From the IMG/VR virus record IMGVR_UViG_3300045922_000020, positions 1 to 50,933 of that record: a DNA stretch of 50,933 bases; one strand, written 5' to 3'. The notes beneath the pieces are model-generated. The model was not told the DNA's origin, did not search any database, and saw nothing but the letters and a program-made list of their open reading frames with translations. The position numbers were made by a program, and so were the translations under genes. This DNA comes from a virus. Below are positions 23,735 through 32,638 of this stretch, piece after piece (position 1 is the first letter of the stretch; every line of letters begins with the position of its first letter).

Positions 23735-26700
23735 TCAGCCTCCGAGGATCGAGCGCAGGGAAGTCCGGTTCGCGCGGAACCAGTTCATTACGACCTCCGA
23801 CCCGTCCTCGTCCTCGAACATGGCCGAAGCGACCTCACCGCCCGAGACCTTGTTGACGATCTTCAGGGGCCGAGTCGTGCCTCCCCCGCTGTTGCCCATG
23901 GCCCCGCCGTTCAGCACGTTCCGAGGGTCGTCGCGGGACAGTATCTCTTCGCCGCGCTGGGCGATGACGGGAACCTCGCCCGGAGAGAGGCCGGGGAAAC
24001 CGCCAGAATGGAACCGCGCGGCCCCGGCAAAGACGGCCGGGCTGACACGCCGGACGCCTGTGCCCGCCCGCTTGGACCCGACGACGCCGCCCGAGTGCGC
24101 CACGCCTATCCCGAACAAGCCGCCGAGCTTGGTGCCTTGCAGGGCGTTCAGGATCGCCTGCCGGATAATCATCTGGGCGATCTCGCGGAGGAAGTCTGCC
24201 GCGAATTGCAGGAAGGCGTCCCGCGCCGCCTCACCGATGTCCTTGCCTTCGGCCACGGCCTTCGAGAAAGCGTCGAAGGCATTGGTCAGGCCCCCGACGA
24301 AAAGCTCGCCGACCCGCTTCCAGTCGACCCAAGACTGGCGGCCCTCCAAAGAGAACTTCTGCGCCGCGATGCGGGCGTTTTCGAGCTTGGCAATAGCGAG
24401 GTCCGCTTCAGTGCCCCCGACCACCTCCCACAGCTTCTTTGCGTTCGAGATGGCCTCGATCATTTCGGCGTTGACTTCGGCGATCTTGGCCGCGAGGGAC
24501 GCGGCCTTCTCATCGTCACCACCGAGCGCCGCTTCCTGCCTCTGTGCTTCCAACTCTTTGCGGTATTCTAGAAGCGTGTTGACGCGGCGCGTGGCCTCTT
24601 CGGCCTTCTCGGTGTCGGTGAGTGCTTCCTTGGCCGCTTTCGCGCGCTGACGTTCCGCCTCGGCCGCGTCGAAAAGAGCACCGGCCTGCCGCTCGATGGT
24701 GGCGAGTTCTTCAGCCGTGATGTTCGGGTTTTCGGCGCGAGCCTTGCGCAGCGCGGCCTCGATGGCCGCCTGCCGCTCCAACCCGGCGGCCTTGCGATCC
24801 ATCTGCTGAAGCTCGAACTCATTGTCCGCGATGGTCGCGGCAGTAGCGGCCTTGCGGCGTGCTTCTTCCTGCGCGGCGCGTTCGGCTTCACGGCGGGCGA
24901 CTTCCTGCCTTCGCTGGTCTGCCTCGATCAGGGCTTCCACGCCGGTATCCGACCCGAAGAGCGCGGCTTCCTGCGCGCGCCGATTCCGATTGACGCCGTT
25001 GTTGTCCGACCCGAGGTCCGCAATGGCGCGGGCGATGTCCTCAATCGAACCGCCGCTCTGGATGACACTGGCAACCCGGCCCGGTAGGGAGCCGTAGTTG
25101 TAGGCGATGGAAGTCAGCGCGGCCTGCTGCGCAGGGGTGAAGGTGTCAAAACGAGGCCCAGCCGCCGCGCGAGCGCGGGGCATGAACTCGGTTTCAATCC
25201 TGCGAATTAGGTCGCGATTGGCTTCTTCCACCGTGACGCGCGTGTTCGCGTCGACTCGGGTCACGTTGCCATCGAGGTCGGTCTTCGTGTCGGAACCGAA
25301 ACCGATCCGTAGCGCGTTGACATCCCAATACGGGTCGGTCCTGAACCCCTCGAACCTACGAAGAATAGTGGCCGTTGCCTGAACAGAATCAGTGGCGCCA
25401 GAAATGCCGAGCGCAGACAAGGTTGCCCCACCGGCAGCGATTATCGCATCCGTCCGAGCTTGCAGGGCCGCCTGCTCGGCCGCGATACGCATGATGGCGT
25501 CTGGAAGCGCCCGAGCCGCTGCGAGGGCGTTCTGAAAGGCGGTCTCGACTTTGCCTATTTTGGCCGCCAGCTTTTCCATTTCGGGCGACAGGGAGGGTGC
25601 CAAATCGCGCAAAGCGGCCAGCGCGCTCGTGAAATTGCGAACCGCCGAAACTGTCCGACGCTCAATGGTTTCGGCTGTATCTTCGGCGATGCCGTTGAGC
25701 TTTTTAAGCGCGCGCTCGGCTTCTCCGACCTCGCCCGTCATGGCCGTCACGACAGACTCGGCCGTAGAGACTGCCTCGTCAAAACGCACGAGGCGCTTGA
25801 TTACATCGTTCAGACTCTCGGCATAGGACGTAACGCGATCCGACCCGTCCTTGTGGGCTTTCGCCAGTTCGTCGATCTGCTTGCGAAGATCGCGCGCCGT
25901 GATTTCGCTTCTCCGGTAGGACTGGATCAGCTTCTCTGCTTCCGCAAGGAAAGCACGGGCGCCGGGGTCTCCGCCGCGATTCACGGGGCGGGAAGCACTC
26001 TTCCTGAAAGAGTTGGCGAGTGCTTCGACCTCACCTTGGACCTTGACAAGCTCGCTGCGAAGGTTCCGCAAGTTCCGTTCAGCTTCGACGACAGTGAGGT
26101 CTTCGAGCGCCTTGCGCCAATCGGCCACAGAACCGCTAGTCTCGTCGTAGGCGTTCCGAACGAGGTCGATGATCCGCTTGTGTTCGGTCAGGGCCTCGTT
26201 TGCCTGAGTCGCAGAAGTCAGCCAGTAGCCAAGCCCTGCCGCCAGTCCAGCGACCAGAAGGGCGATCCCGGCAGGCCCCGCGAGAAGGGCCAAAGACGCC
26301 GCAAGCCCTCTCACGGCGACTGCCGCTGTTCCGGCTGCCGCGCCCGTTGCGACAATCCCACTAGTGGTAGCTACCGACGCGACAGCCGCGTTCTTGAGGG
26401 CGCCTGCGAGAACGATAATGGCTGGGGCCAGCTTGAGTCCTATGAAAGCGCCGACCGCCGCGCCGAGAAGCTGGAAGTTATTTACCAAGATCGAGACTGC
26501 GTCGACGATGGTCGAAACTGCCGAAGAAACCCGCTCAAGGAAGGTCGTGAACTCGGCCGATTGCAGAAGACCGACGAGGCTGTTGACTAGCTTCTGGAAA
26601 GACGCAAGAAACCCAGCTTCGCCGAAAGCCAGAAGGGTTTGGAACGTCGCGTTACGAAGGCGTCCTAGAGCCGTAGTCAGGGTTTCAAGCGCGCTCGGAA

Positions 26701-28780
26701 GGGCTTTCCCAAAACGCCTGTCCAGTTCATCGGCAAAGTCCGAAAGAGATTCAGCCGTGAGATCCCCGGCCTCGATCATATTGTAGAGTTCGGCGGTCGA
26801 AACGCCCACCGCAGCCGCCATGATCTGCACAGCACCGGGGAGTCGGTCGCCAAGCTGCCGTTGTAGTTCTTCCAGAGAAATGCGGTTCTTCGAGACCATC
26901 TGCTGAAGGGCAAGAAAAATCCCGCGAAGCTCGTCGTTCGACGCCTTGTTGACGCGCGCAGCCTCGGCCACGGCCAAGAAGATCTTCCGAGTCTTCTCGC
27001 CCTCTAGAACCGTCCCCTTCGTGGCGACAGCGAACTTGGTATACTGGTCAGCAAGGTTGCCAAGCTCGATCCCCAATCGGTCGGCGTTGCGGCGAAGGAA
27101 GTCGAACTCCCTCGTCGAGGCAGACAGGTCGTTGTCGAACACTACGTTCAAACGGGACTGCGCCGCCTCAAGAGTCTGATAGGCGTTGATGACCTCTTGG
27201 AGACCTCGGGCTGCGGCGAACAGGCCCGCATAGGAAGCGACGAGGGCGAGGACTTCCCCGCGCCAACGCTGGGTCAGGCTAAGAGCTTGCCGGGATTCGC
27301 CATAGATCAGATTGAGCGCCCGCCGCCACGCCGAACCCGAGGAAGAGGCTTGCTGTTGGGCCTGAGCGGCGGCGCGAACGGCGTTCGAGTAGTCCCGAGT
27401 TGCTTCTGCCGTTCGACGATAGGCTGCGAAGGCGCTGCTGATCTCTGCGTTCGTCTGCCGCTGCCTCTGCGCAAGGGCGGCCAAGGATTGTTGCAGGGCG
27501 GCATTGGCAGCCTGCATACGCTGCTGGGCCTGCGCGATGCCAGAGACATCGCCTCGCGCTTGCTGAAAGGCTTTTCCAAGCTGACCGAGGGCGTTGCGGT
27601 TCTCAAGGTATTCCTGCTTCAGCCCAGCCGCAGTAGCCTTGGCACGCTGGAACGCTTCGGCCATCGCCAAGGTCGGGACGCCGACTGCACCGATCTGTTG
27701 CGCCAGTGCGCGGACGGCAGCGGTCGCCTGAAGCCATTCGCGTTTGGCTTCAAGTGTCGCGCGTCGTTGACGTTCGATGTCTTGGCTGAGCGCCCCGAAG
27801 CCCGTAGCGGTCAGCGTGCCGAGTTCGGCGGCAGTCTGCCGGGCGGCGACTCCGATCTGCGAAAGCTCCGACTCGGCCCGATTAAGCTGGTTTGTCTGAG
27901 CCGCCAAGACGGTCGTAGTGCGTTCCACCGCGTCGGATACCCTACGCTGTTCTTGGGATGCAGCACGAGTCTCTGTCTTGAGCTTGGCGTAGTTGCGGCC
28001 GATGGCGTCCACGGCACGGGACGACGCCTGCACTTTGGCGTTCGAGGCGTCGAGCCGACCTTGCAGTTTCCCAAGCTCTGCGCTCGTGGACGCGATCTCG
28101 ACCTGCGTGGTATCATGCGCCGCCCGAAGCGCGCCGAGCTTGGCCGTTTGGGTGTCGAGAGACCGCTGCGCCGCCGCCAGCGCATTTTGCATCGTTTTCG
28201 TGGGATCGGCGACCTTGGCGATTTCCTCGCCGAGACGCTGATACCGCTCCTGCGCCTTCTGGACGCGATCCGTCTGACGCGCGATGGCGTCGGTCTGGCG
28301 CCCGAGGGACCGTTGCAGCCCGTCGAGCTTGGAAGCCGTATTGGCGACCTCTGCCGTCAGCGCCCCTTGATTTGCCTTGGCTTGGGCGAGCGCCTGCTGC
28401 TTGCGGCGCAGCGCGGTTTCCGCACCTGCGAGCTTTTGGGCGTAGCGTTCGGTGATGGCCCCGGCACGGTCTAAAGCGCGACTCTGCTGCGCCAGTTCAG
28501 TTTCCAGACCAGTGACGGACGCCTTGAGGCGGTTGACCGAGTTGGTGGCGTCCGAAAGCTGCTTGGAGACGACCTCGGCCGCCTGCATCCCCTTGAGGGC
28601 ACGATCCAGTGTTGCGAACGCGGAGCCGAGCGAAGTCAGAGCCGTCTCGTTCTTCTTGGCAGAAGACGTGCTGCGATCCTGCGCCTCGTTGAACTCCTTG
28701 AGCGCCTTCGTGATCGTGTCGACGACGCGAGCCGCTTCATCCTTGGCCCGAATTACGAGGTCTACGTCGCGCCGCGCCAT
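23735..28780 (-). CDS. Tail tape measure protein with embedded lysozyme-like domain
   Basis: 1,681 aa. Residues 1-500 are long coiled coils rich in Ala/Gln/Lys. Residues about 530-700 carry the conserved tape-measure domain (EFDFLRRNADRLGIELGNLA, NDELRGIFLALQQMVSKNRIS, LQRQLGDRLPGAVQIMA). Hydrophobic stretches at about 780-870 may insert in membrane. Residues about 1135-1280 are a GH24-type lysozyme-like domain (RRFEGFRTDPYWDVNALRIGFGSDT, QQAALTSIAYNYGS). The protein sets tail length and probably aids peptidoglycan penetration during DNA entry. Coiled-coil length implies a tail in the 200-250 nm range by the usual 0.15 nm per residue rule (inference). GAGGGATGAC precedes ATG 28780. Confidence 0.95.
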   Translation of the reverse strand: MARRDVDLVIRAKDEAARVVDTITKALKEFNEAQDRSTSSAKKNETALTSLGSAFATLDRALKGMQAAEVVSKQLSDATNSVNRLKASVTGLETELAQQSRALDRAGAITERYAQKLAGAETALRRKQQALAQAKANQGALTAEVANTASKLDGLQRSLGRQTDAIARQTDRVQKAQERYQRLGEEIAKVADPTKTMQNALAAAQRSLDTQTAKLGALRAAHDTTQVEIASTSAELGKLQGRLDASNAKVQASSRAVDAIGRNYAKLKTETRAASQEQRRVSDAVERTTTVLAAQTNQLNRAESELSQIGVAARQTAAELGTLTATGFGALSQDIERQRRATLEAKREWLQATAAVRALAQQIGAVGVPTLAMAEAFQRAKATAAGLKQEYLENRNALGQLGKAFQQARGDVSGIAQAQQRMQAANAALQQSLAALAQRQRQTNAEISSAFAAYRRTAEATRDYSNAVRAAAQAQQQASSSGSAWRRALNLIYGESRQALSLTQRWRGEVLALVASYAGLFAAARGLQEVINAYQTLEAAQSRLNVVFDNDLSASTREFDFLRRNADRLGIELGNLADQYTKFAVATKGTVLEGEKTRKIFLAVAEAARVNKASNDELRGIFLALQQMVSKNRISLEELQRQLGDRLPGAVQIMAAAVGVSTAELYNMIEAGDLTAESLSDFADELDRRFGKALPSALETLTTALGRLRNATFQTLLAFGEAGFLASFQKLVNSLVGLLQSAEFTTFLERVSSAVSTIVDAVSILVNNFQLLGAAVGAFIGLKLAPAIIVLAGALKNAAVASVATTSGIVATGAAAGTAAVAVRGLAASLALLAGPAGIALLVAGLAAGLGYWLTSATQANEALTEHKRIIDLVRNAYDETSGSVADWRKALEDLTVVEAERNLRNLRSELVKVQGEVEALANSFRKSASRPVNRGGDPGARAFLAEAEKLIQSYRRSEITARDLRKQIDELAKAHKDGSDRVTSYAESLNDVIKRLVRFDEAVSTAESVVTAMTGEVGEAERALKKLNGIAEDTAETIERRTVSAVRNFTSALAALRDLAPSLSPEMEKLAAKIGKVETAFQNALAAARALPDAIMRIAAEQAALQARTDAIIAAGGATLSALGISGATDSVQATATILRRFEGFRTDPYWDVNALRIGFGSDTKTDLDGNVTRVDANTRVTVEEANRDLIRRIETEFMPRARAAAGPRFDTFTPAQQAALTSIAYNYGSLPGRVASVIQSGGSIEDIARAIADLGSDNNGVNRNRRAQEAALFGSDTGVEALIEADQRRQEVARREAERAAQEEARRKAATAATIADNEFELQQMDRKAAGLERQAAIEAALRKARAENPNITAEELATIERQAGALFDAAEAERQRAKAAKEALTDTEKAEEATRRVNTLLEYRKELEAQRQEAALGGDDEKAASLAAKIAEVNAEMIEAISNAKKLWEVVGGTEADLAIAKLENARIAAQKFSLEGRQSWVDWKRVGELFVGGLTNAFDAFSKAVAEGKDIGEAARDAFLQFAADFLREIAQMIIRQAILNALQGTKLGGLFGIGVAHSGGVVGSKRAGTGVRRVSPAVFAGAARFHSGGFPGLSPGEVPVIAQRGEEILSRDDPRNVLNGGAMGNSGGGTTRPLKIVNKVSGGEVASAMFEDEDGSEVVMNWFRANRTSLRSILGG

Positions 28781-28792
28781 GTCATCCCTCTA

Positions 28793-29502
28793 TCAAGGAG
28801 GGTCCACGAAAAGTCCAGCTTTCGGCTTCGCGCGGACATTCAGGGTTGCCCGGATGTCTTTCAGACCTTTCCGGGACTCCTTGGACACAATACTGGCGAC
28901 CGTTGCCTGAAGCAACAGGGCCTCGGTGAGCATCCGAGAGTTCTCGCGCTCGTTGATGAAGTTGGCCTCGTCCATGAGGCGGCCGAGAGGATACCCGGCC
29001 GCGTCAGGATGCCCGTGAGCGAGAAGAAGGCTGACCTGCCTTCTCAGGTCGATCCACCACCGCCGGAAGTAATCTCGGGGGTCGCTTTCTGGATCGCCGT
29101 CGCCGTCGCCAGAAGGAGGCGGTTTGCGACCCCCATCAACTTTTCCATGTCAGTCTCGGACTCGAAGGTGCAGTCAAAGGCCGCCTCCAAGATCTCCACC
29201 TGCTTGACGATGGGGAGCTTCTTGGCGACTTCGATGCCCTTCGGATGATCGTCGCACACCAGAGCGACGACCTCGGCCGCAAGAAGCGGAGACCGACTGA
29301 CAATCATGTTGATGATGGAGGCCAAATCGGCCGGATCGCCTTCTCGACCCTGCGACACGACCTGACCGAACAGGAGCGCGATCTCGGAACCGTAGCGGGG
29401 TAGGATTGTCGCAATGTCGGCCACACCGACACCGCGAACGGTGATGGTGTGGCCGTTGTAGGCGACTTCGCGAGTCAGGATCGGGATAGCATGGAGGGGC
29501 AT
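28793..29502 (-). CDS. Frameshifted tail assembly chaperone (GT-like fusion)
   Basis: The -1 frame relative to the 29044-29502 gene is open without a stop from upstream of the G stop to 28793. It reads ...DYFRRWWIDLRRQVSLLLAHG / HPDAAGYPLGRLMDEANFIN..., a sequence pattern of T-type extensions in alphaproteobacterial siphophages. The last 60 codons also appear as a separate ORF from an ATG at 28975, which has no good ribosome site. A C5 run in the coding strand (29077-29081; codons ACC CCC GAG) is the best slip candidate because CCC re-pairs after a -1 shift. The fusion would be about 236 aa. No classical X-XXY-YYZ heptamer was found. Confidence 0.65.
29044..29502 (-). CDS. Tail assembly chaperone (G-like)
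   Basis: 152 aa between tail tube and tape measure genes, the standard place for lambda G. VRGVGVADIATILPRYGSEIALLF and LPIVKQVEILEAAFDCTFESETDMEKLMGV are typical for the helical chaperone that coats the tape measure during tail assembly. The Gly-rich end (TSGGGGST) lies where the downstream frame becomes open, and a -1 frameshift there would add a C-terminal extension. Confidence 0.8.
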   Translation of the reverse strand: MPLHAIPILTREVAYNGHTITVRGVGVADIATILPRYGSEIALLFGQVVSQGREGDPADLASIINMIVSRSPLLAAEVVALVCDDHPKGIEVAKKLPIVKQVEILEAAFDCTFESETDMEKLMGVANRLLLATATAIQKATPEITSGGGGST

Positions 29503-29516
29503 GGGGCGACCTCAGA

Positions 29517-30686
29517 TCACGAGTAGGCCGGGATGCCGTCGCGATAGATGGCCTGAGAACCTTCCTTGCGGAGCACCTTGATCGACAGCGGAATCTGCTG
29601 CCACTCGTCGCCCTTGAGGTTGTAGTCCCCGTTCGGGGCGATCTTGACCCACGGCATGTAGAAGACGCTGTCCTTGCCCCGAGCGTTCTTCGTCTCGAAG
29701 CGCATGGCGCCCTCGACGTGGGTGTTGCCGGACAGGACCACCGTTCGGGTCGAAGCGCGGATGCCGTAGTTGACCACGATGTCGGCCTCGCCATCGACAA
29801 CCGAACCGGGGCTGGGGTTGATGAACGACAGGAAGCCCGTGTCGAAGTTCATCGTGTAGTGGGTGTCCGCGACAAGAACGGTGCCGTTCGCGCCGCCGGT
29901 CAGCGTGGCCCCCGAAACGGTGAGGTTCGCGCCGACCTCGGCGAGGGCCAGCGAGTTCCCGGCAACGCCCAGAAGCCGCGACGTGAAGGTGACGACGCCT
30001 GCGGTGTTGGCGGCCGAAACCTGCGCATGGGGAACCGTGCCGATGCTGTAGGTCGAACCGGCCCCCGCCGTGCCCATGATCGCCGCGACAAGCCGTGCGG
30101 CCGTGTCGGTGACGGTGGCGCCGATCAGGATTTCGTTCGCGACGGTCGGCCCGACCGAAAGCGCCGTCCTGAAGGTGTAGGTGCGCGTGCCGATGGTCAC
30201 GGTATCGCCATTAGCCGCGTTGCCCGCGCCGACCGTCAAGGTGCCGGTTGCGGCGGTTGCGCCGGTCGCGGTCATCACGAGGAAGGTCGCCGGGTCGATG
30301 CCCATGGCGCCAGACTGCATCGTGTCGGACTGGCCGACCTGATAGCTGTAGCCCGGCTTGGGCGCGTCCAGCGTCATCGACACGGCGGGAACGGCGGCCT
30401 GCGTCAGGATCGAGGAGTCGCCCATCAGGAACAGCGCGACGTTCTCCGGGATAATGTTGTCGGTCACGAGCGAGCCGTTGCGCGTGACTTCAAGGACCAC
30501 GTTGTCGTCCTCTTCCCTGATCCCCTCGTCGGCGTTGAAGTGAGGCAGTTCCTCGACTTCGATGCTCAGCGAGAACTCCGGGGTGTTCCCGAAGTAGAGG
30601 AAGTCGTGCGGGGTCTGGGTATCTTCGATGAACCGCGAGAAGTAGAGCTTCCCGCGCCCCAGAACATACTGCTTGGTGTCGGCCAT
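29517..30686 (-). CDS. Major tail (tube) protein with inserted Ig-like domain
   Basis: 389 aa. The N-terminal part (YVLGRGKLYFSRF, YFGNTPEFSLSIEVEELPHF, DNIIPENVALFLMG) and C-terminal part (HVEGAMRFETKNARGKDSVFYMPWVKIAPNGDYNLKGD) form the tube fold. Residues 148-267 are an inserted Gly/Thr/Ala-rich domain (TVGAGNAANGDTVTIG...TYTFRTAL...) also present in the head decoration protein. The tube fold would stack as hexamers along the tape measure, with the extra domain projecting outward (inference). Position directly before the chaperone gene supports the call. Confidence 0.88.
   Translation of the reverse strand: MADTKQYVLGRGKLYFSRFIEDTQTPHDFLYFGNTPEFSLSIEVEELPHFNADEGIREEDDNVVLEVTRNGSLVTDNIIPENVALFLMGDSSILTQAAVPAVSMTLDAPKPGYSYQVGQSDTMQSGAMGIDPATFLVMTATGATAATGTLTVGAGNAANGDTVTIGTRTYTFRTALSVGPTVANEILIGATVTDTAARLVAAIMGTAGAGSTYSIGTVPHAQVSAANTAGVVTFTSRLLGVAGNSLALAEVGANLTVSGATLTGGANGTVLVADTHYTMNFDTGFLSFINPSPGSVVDGEADIVVNYGIRASTRTVVLSGNTHVEGAMRFETKNARGKDSVFYMPWVKIAPNGDYNLKGDEWQQIPLSIKVLRKEGSQAIYRDGIPAYS
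29886..30245 (-). repeat. Shared structural domain, copy in tail tube gene
   Basis: Encodes residues 148-267 of the tail tube protein. It matches residues 73-192 of the decoration protein (33947-34306): VGAGNAANG-TVT-G, YTFRTAL, NEVLIG/NEILIG, LVAAI-G-AGAG-TY, and ANLTVSGATL / ANLSVSGATL. The DNA is also clearly similar, pointing to duplication or shuffling of one module. Confidence 0.8.
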
Positions 30687-30701
30687 TTGAGTTCCCTTTC
30701 C

Positions 30702-31211
30702 CTAGTCCTCGTAAGGATCAGCCATGTTTTCCGCGATGTCCAGCGTAACCTGAAGCCAGAAGTAAGCCTTGTCGCTCGCTTCATCGGGCGGCCGGACGAC
30801 TCCCCGCCCGATATACATCTTGTGGACGAATCTGCCCATACCGAATATGCCTTCCTCGGGCCGTTCCCACGAAGTTTTCTGCCGCTCGATAGCCAAGCGG
30901 CGCCGGACATCGGCCAATGCGACATGGGCTGGGTCGGTCGGATTGATCTTGTTGTCCTGCACGAAGCCCTGAATGACGATTTCCCACGACCCGTAACCCT
31001 CGCTCGAATCAGTAGGCGGGGGAATCTGTTCGAGCGGGATGGGGGATTCGAGAATACAGAGCATCGGGATCGGATCGGAAGGTCCGAACCGAATCCGACC
31101 GCGAAACACCCGACCGGCGAAGTCGCTGGCATAGCCGTTTTCGGGAGTGATCTCATTGAGAGCGGCAGTCATCGCCTTCAGAACTCGCAGAGAAACAGGG
31201 TCGTCGGCCAT
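30702..31211 (-). CDS. Putative tail terminator/neck protein
   Basis: 169 aa from ATG 31211. VSLRVLKAMTAALNEITPENGYA..FAGRVFRGRIRFGPSDPIPMLCILE and SWEIVIQGFVQDNKINPTDPAHVALADVRRRL resemble tail-completion proteins that cap the tail tube before head joining (lambda U position). It lies just upstream of the tube gene in transcription order, as expected for this role. Longer frames upstream are shadows of the neighbouring gene. Confidence 0.65.
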   Translation of the reverse strand: MADDPVSLRVLKAMTAALNEITPENGYASDFAGRVFRGRIRFGPSDPIPMLCILESPIPLEQIPPPTDSSEGYGSWEIVIQGFVQDNKINPTDPAHVALADVRRRLAIERQKTSWERPEEGIFGMGRFVHKMYIGRGVVRPPDEASDKAYFWLQVTLDIAENMADPYED

Positions 31212-31212
31212 G

Positions 31213-31833
31213 TCACAACTCCAAGAGACGCAGGAACTCGCGTTCCAGCCTTTCGGCCAGAACCGGCGCCCGATCAGTCGCGATGCCGTCCCCGTCAGCC
31301 GAACGGAACACCTGATCGACCGAGGGGCCGTAGAGAAGGTAAAGCCCCGAGGCCACACGCACAGCACTGGTCTTGTTCTCGATCCGTTCACCCGGACGGA
31401 GCCGGATCGCGAGACCGAGGTTGAACTGCGTGTCCGTGAGGGACGCCCCGCGCGGAAGCCGCATGAAGAACGCGCGCCGCATGAACCTCGCTCTGCCCGG
31501 TGCGACCTCCAAAACCACGCCTTGCCCGCGCTTTGCGCTTGTCGGGTTTTGGGCGTAGCGGGCCAGAGAGGTCGGTCGTCCACTGGCGCGGATGATCGCC
31601 TCGGCCCGAAAGGGGGACGCTTGCTGCGCGACGAAAAGGCGCTTGTCGTTTGCCGAAACGTAGGACGCCGGAAGGTTGACCTGATCGCGAACGTCCCGAG
31701 CGAACATCGCGCGTCCGTCCCGAGCGACCTTGTTGATTGCGAGCATCTGCGCACGTTTCAGCTTCTCGGGAGAGACCTGCGCGAGAAGGTCTGGCGTCAT
31801 GCCCTCGACTACGACTGCCCACGACGAAGGCAT
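31213..31833 (-). CDS. Minor tail protein Z-like (neck) protein
   Basis: 206 aa. Residues about 20-80 (SPEKLKRAQMLAINKVARDGRAMFARDVRDQVNLPASYV) match the N-terminal region of prophage minor tail protein Z, which is needed for correct tail completion in lambda. The C-terminal half (RPGERIENKTSAVRVASGLYLLYGPSVDQVF) also fits. The start at 31833 gives a normal Z length; upstream sequence in this frame is a shadow. Confidence 0.78.
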   Translation of the reverse strand: MPSSWAVVVEGMTPDLLAQVSPEKLKRAQMLAINKVARDGRAMFARDVRDQVNLPASYVSANDKRLFVAQQASPFRAEAIIRASGRPTSLARYAQNPTSAKRGQGVVLEVAPGRARFMRRAFFMRLPRGASLTDTQFNLGLAIRLRPGERIENKTSAVRVASGLYLLYGPSVDQVFRSADGDGIATDRAPVLAERLEREFLRLLEL

Positions 31834-31835
31834 GG

Positions 31836-32210
31836 TCACGGCCCTTCCAGAGAAGCGAGAGCCGCGCCGTCGAGCGGCGTGACTTCGACCGTGACGGTGC
31901 CTCGGTAGGGCGGATGGGCCAAGTCGACCTCGTAGCCCTCTTGAGGCGACAGAACGATCCGGTCGCCGCGAAGGGGCGCCGGAACATCGGACTCCAAGAG
32001 GATCAGCTTCGTGGGGGCCTCGATCTGCTCCGCGTAGGACAGGTTGGTGCCCTTGAGATCGCCTTGAAGCGCACCGGACTTGATGTGCGTCCTGACCATT
32101 ACGGGGACCGGCTCGAAAGTCGGCCCGCCGTAGTAGATCGCATGGAACGACATTGCTGCGTGCAGCTTCTCGCGAGACCTGCGCTTGAGGTCCGCGAAGC
32201 TCACGGTCAC
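31836..32210 (-). CDS. Head-tail joining (head completion-like) protein
   Basis: 124 aa from a GTG that overlaps the previous stop (GTGA). FADLKRRSREKLHAAMSFHAIYYGGPTFEPVPVMVRTHIK and RIVLSPQEGYEVDLAHPPYRGTVTVEVTPL resemble small beta-rich connector proteins (lambda FII / ATPase-adaptor position) between capsid and tail genes. Family assignment is by position and shape. Confidence 0.6.
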   Translation of the reverse strand: MTVSFADLKRRSREKLHAAMSFHAIYYGGPTFEPVPVMVRTHIKSGALQGDLKGTNLSYAEQIEAPTKLILLESDVPAPLRGDRIVLSPQEGYEVDLAHPPYRGTVTVEVTPLDGAALASLEGP

Positions 32211-32566
32211 ACCTGATCGTCGTCGTCGTCCCCTTCCGGGGTCGGCTCGGTCGCCGGGTTCTTGGCTTTGCGTGTCTGGCGCTTGCGCGGCTCTTCTGCC
32301 GAGGGCGCAGAGACAGCGGCATTGGCCACCGCTGCGACGACGACCGAATCGGGCGAAGCGGGCTTATAGTAGGTGGCCGCGCCGAGACGAACGAGGTCAG
32401 CGGCCGTTTCAGTGTCGATCAGGAACATGCTGCCCTTCTGGACATCCGTGAAAACCGGACGCTTGGCAGGCACGGCCGGGGTGTCCTTGGTGGCCGGGAT
32501 CGCGGCCTGACCGGGCGTGATGGTAACGCGAACGGTGTGGTTCGCGACAAGCTGGACGAGGGACAT
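32207..32566 (-). CDS. Head-region hypothetical protein with acidic tail
   Basis: 119 aa. MSLVQLVANHTVRVTITPGQ, KGSMFLIDTETAADLVRLGAATY, then a Lys/Arg-rich linker (RKRQTRKAKNPA) and an acidic end GDDDDDQV. First gene after the capsid gene, separated from it by a hairpin. It may be a small neck or capsid-associated protein. Not recognised. Confidence 0.65.
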   Translation of the reverse strand: MSLVQLVANHTVRVTITPGQAAIPATKDTPAVPAKRPVFTDVQKGSMFLIDTETAADLVRLGAATYYKPASPDSVVVAAVANAAVSAPSAEEPRKRQTRKAKNPATEPTPEGDDDDDQV

Positions 32567-32600
32567 GGTTTAGCTCCGGGCTTGTGAGGGGTAGGAGGGT

Positions 32601-32622
32601 TCGGGGGGCCGAAGCCCCCCGA
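32601..32622 (-). terminator. UUCG-tetraloop hairpin after the capsid gene
   Basis: TCGGGGGGC (32601-32609) pairs with GCCCCCCGA (32614-32622). On the transcribed minus strand the loop is TTCG closed by C-G, an unusually stable tetraloop. No U-run follows, so it probably acts as a leaky terminator or as a 3'-end stabiliser giving more capsid mRNA than downstream mRNA. Confidence 0.6.
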
Positions 32623-32638
32623 CGAGTGGTCAGACCGA

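Noticed and set aside
28793-28975. Independent 60-codon gene
   Set aside because: Its ATG lacks a ribosome site and the frame is open far upstream, joining the chaperone gene as a -1 extension.
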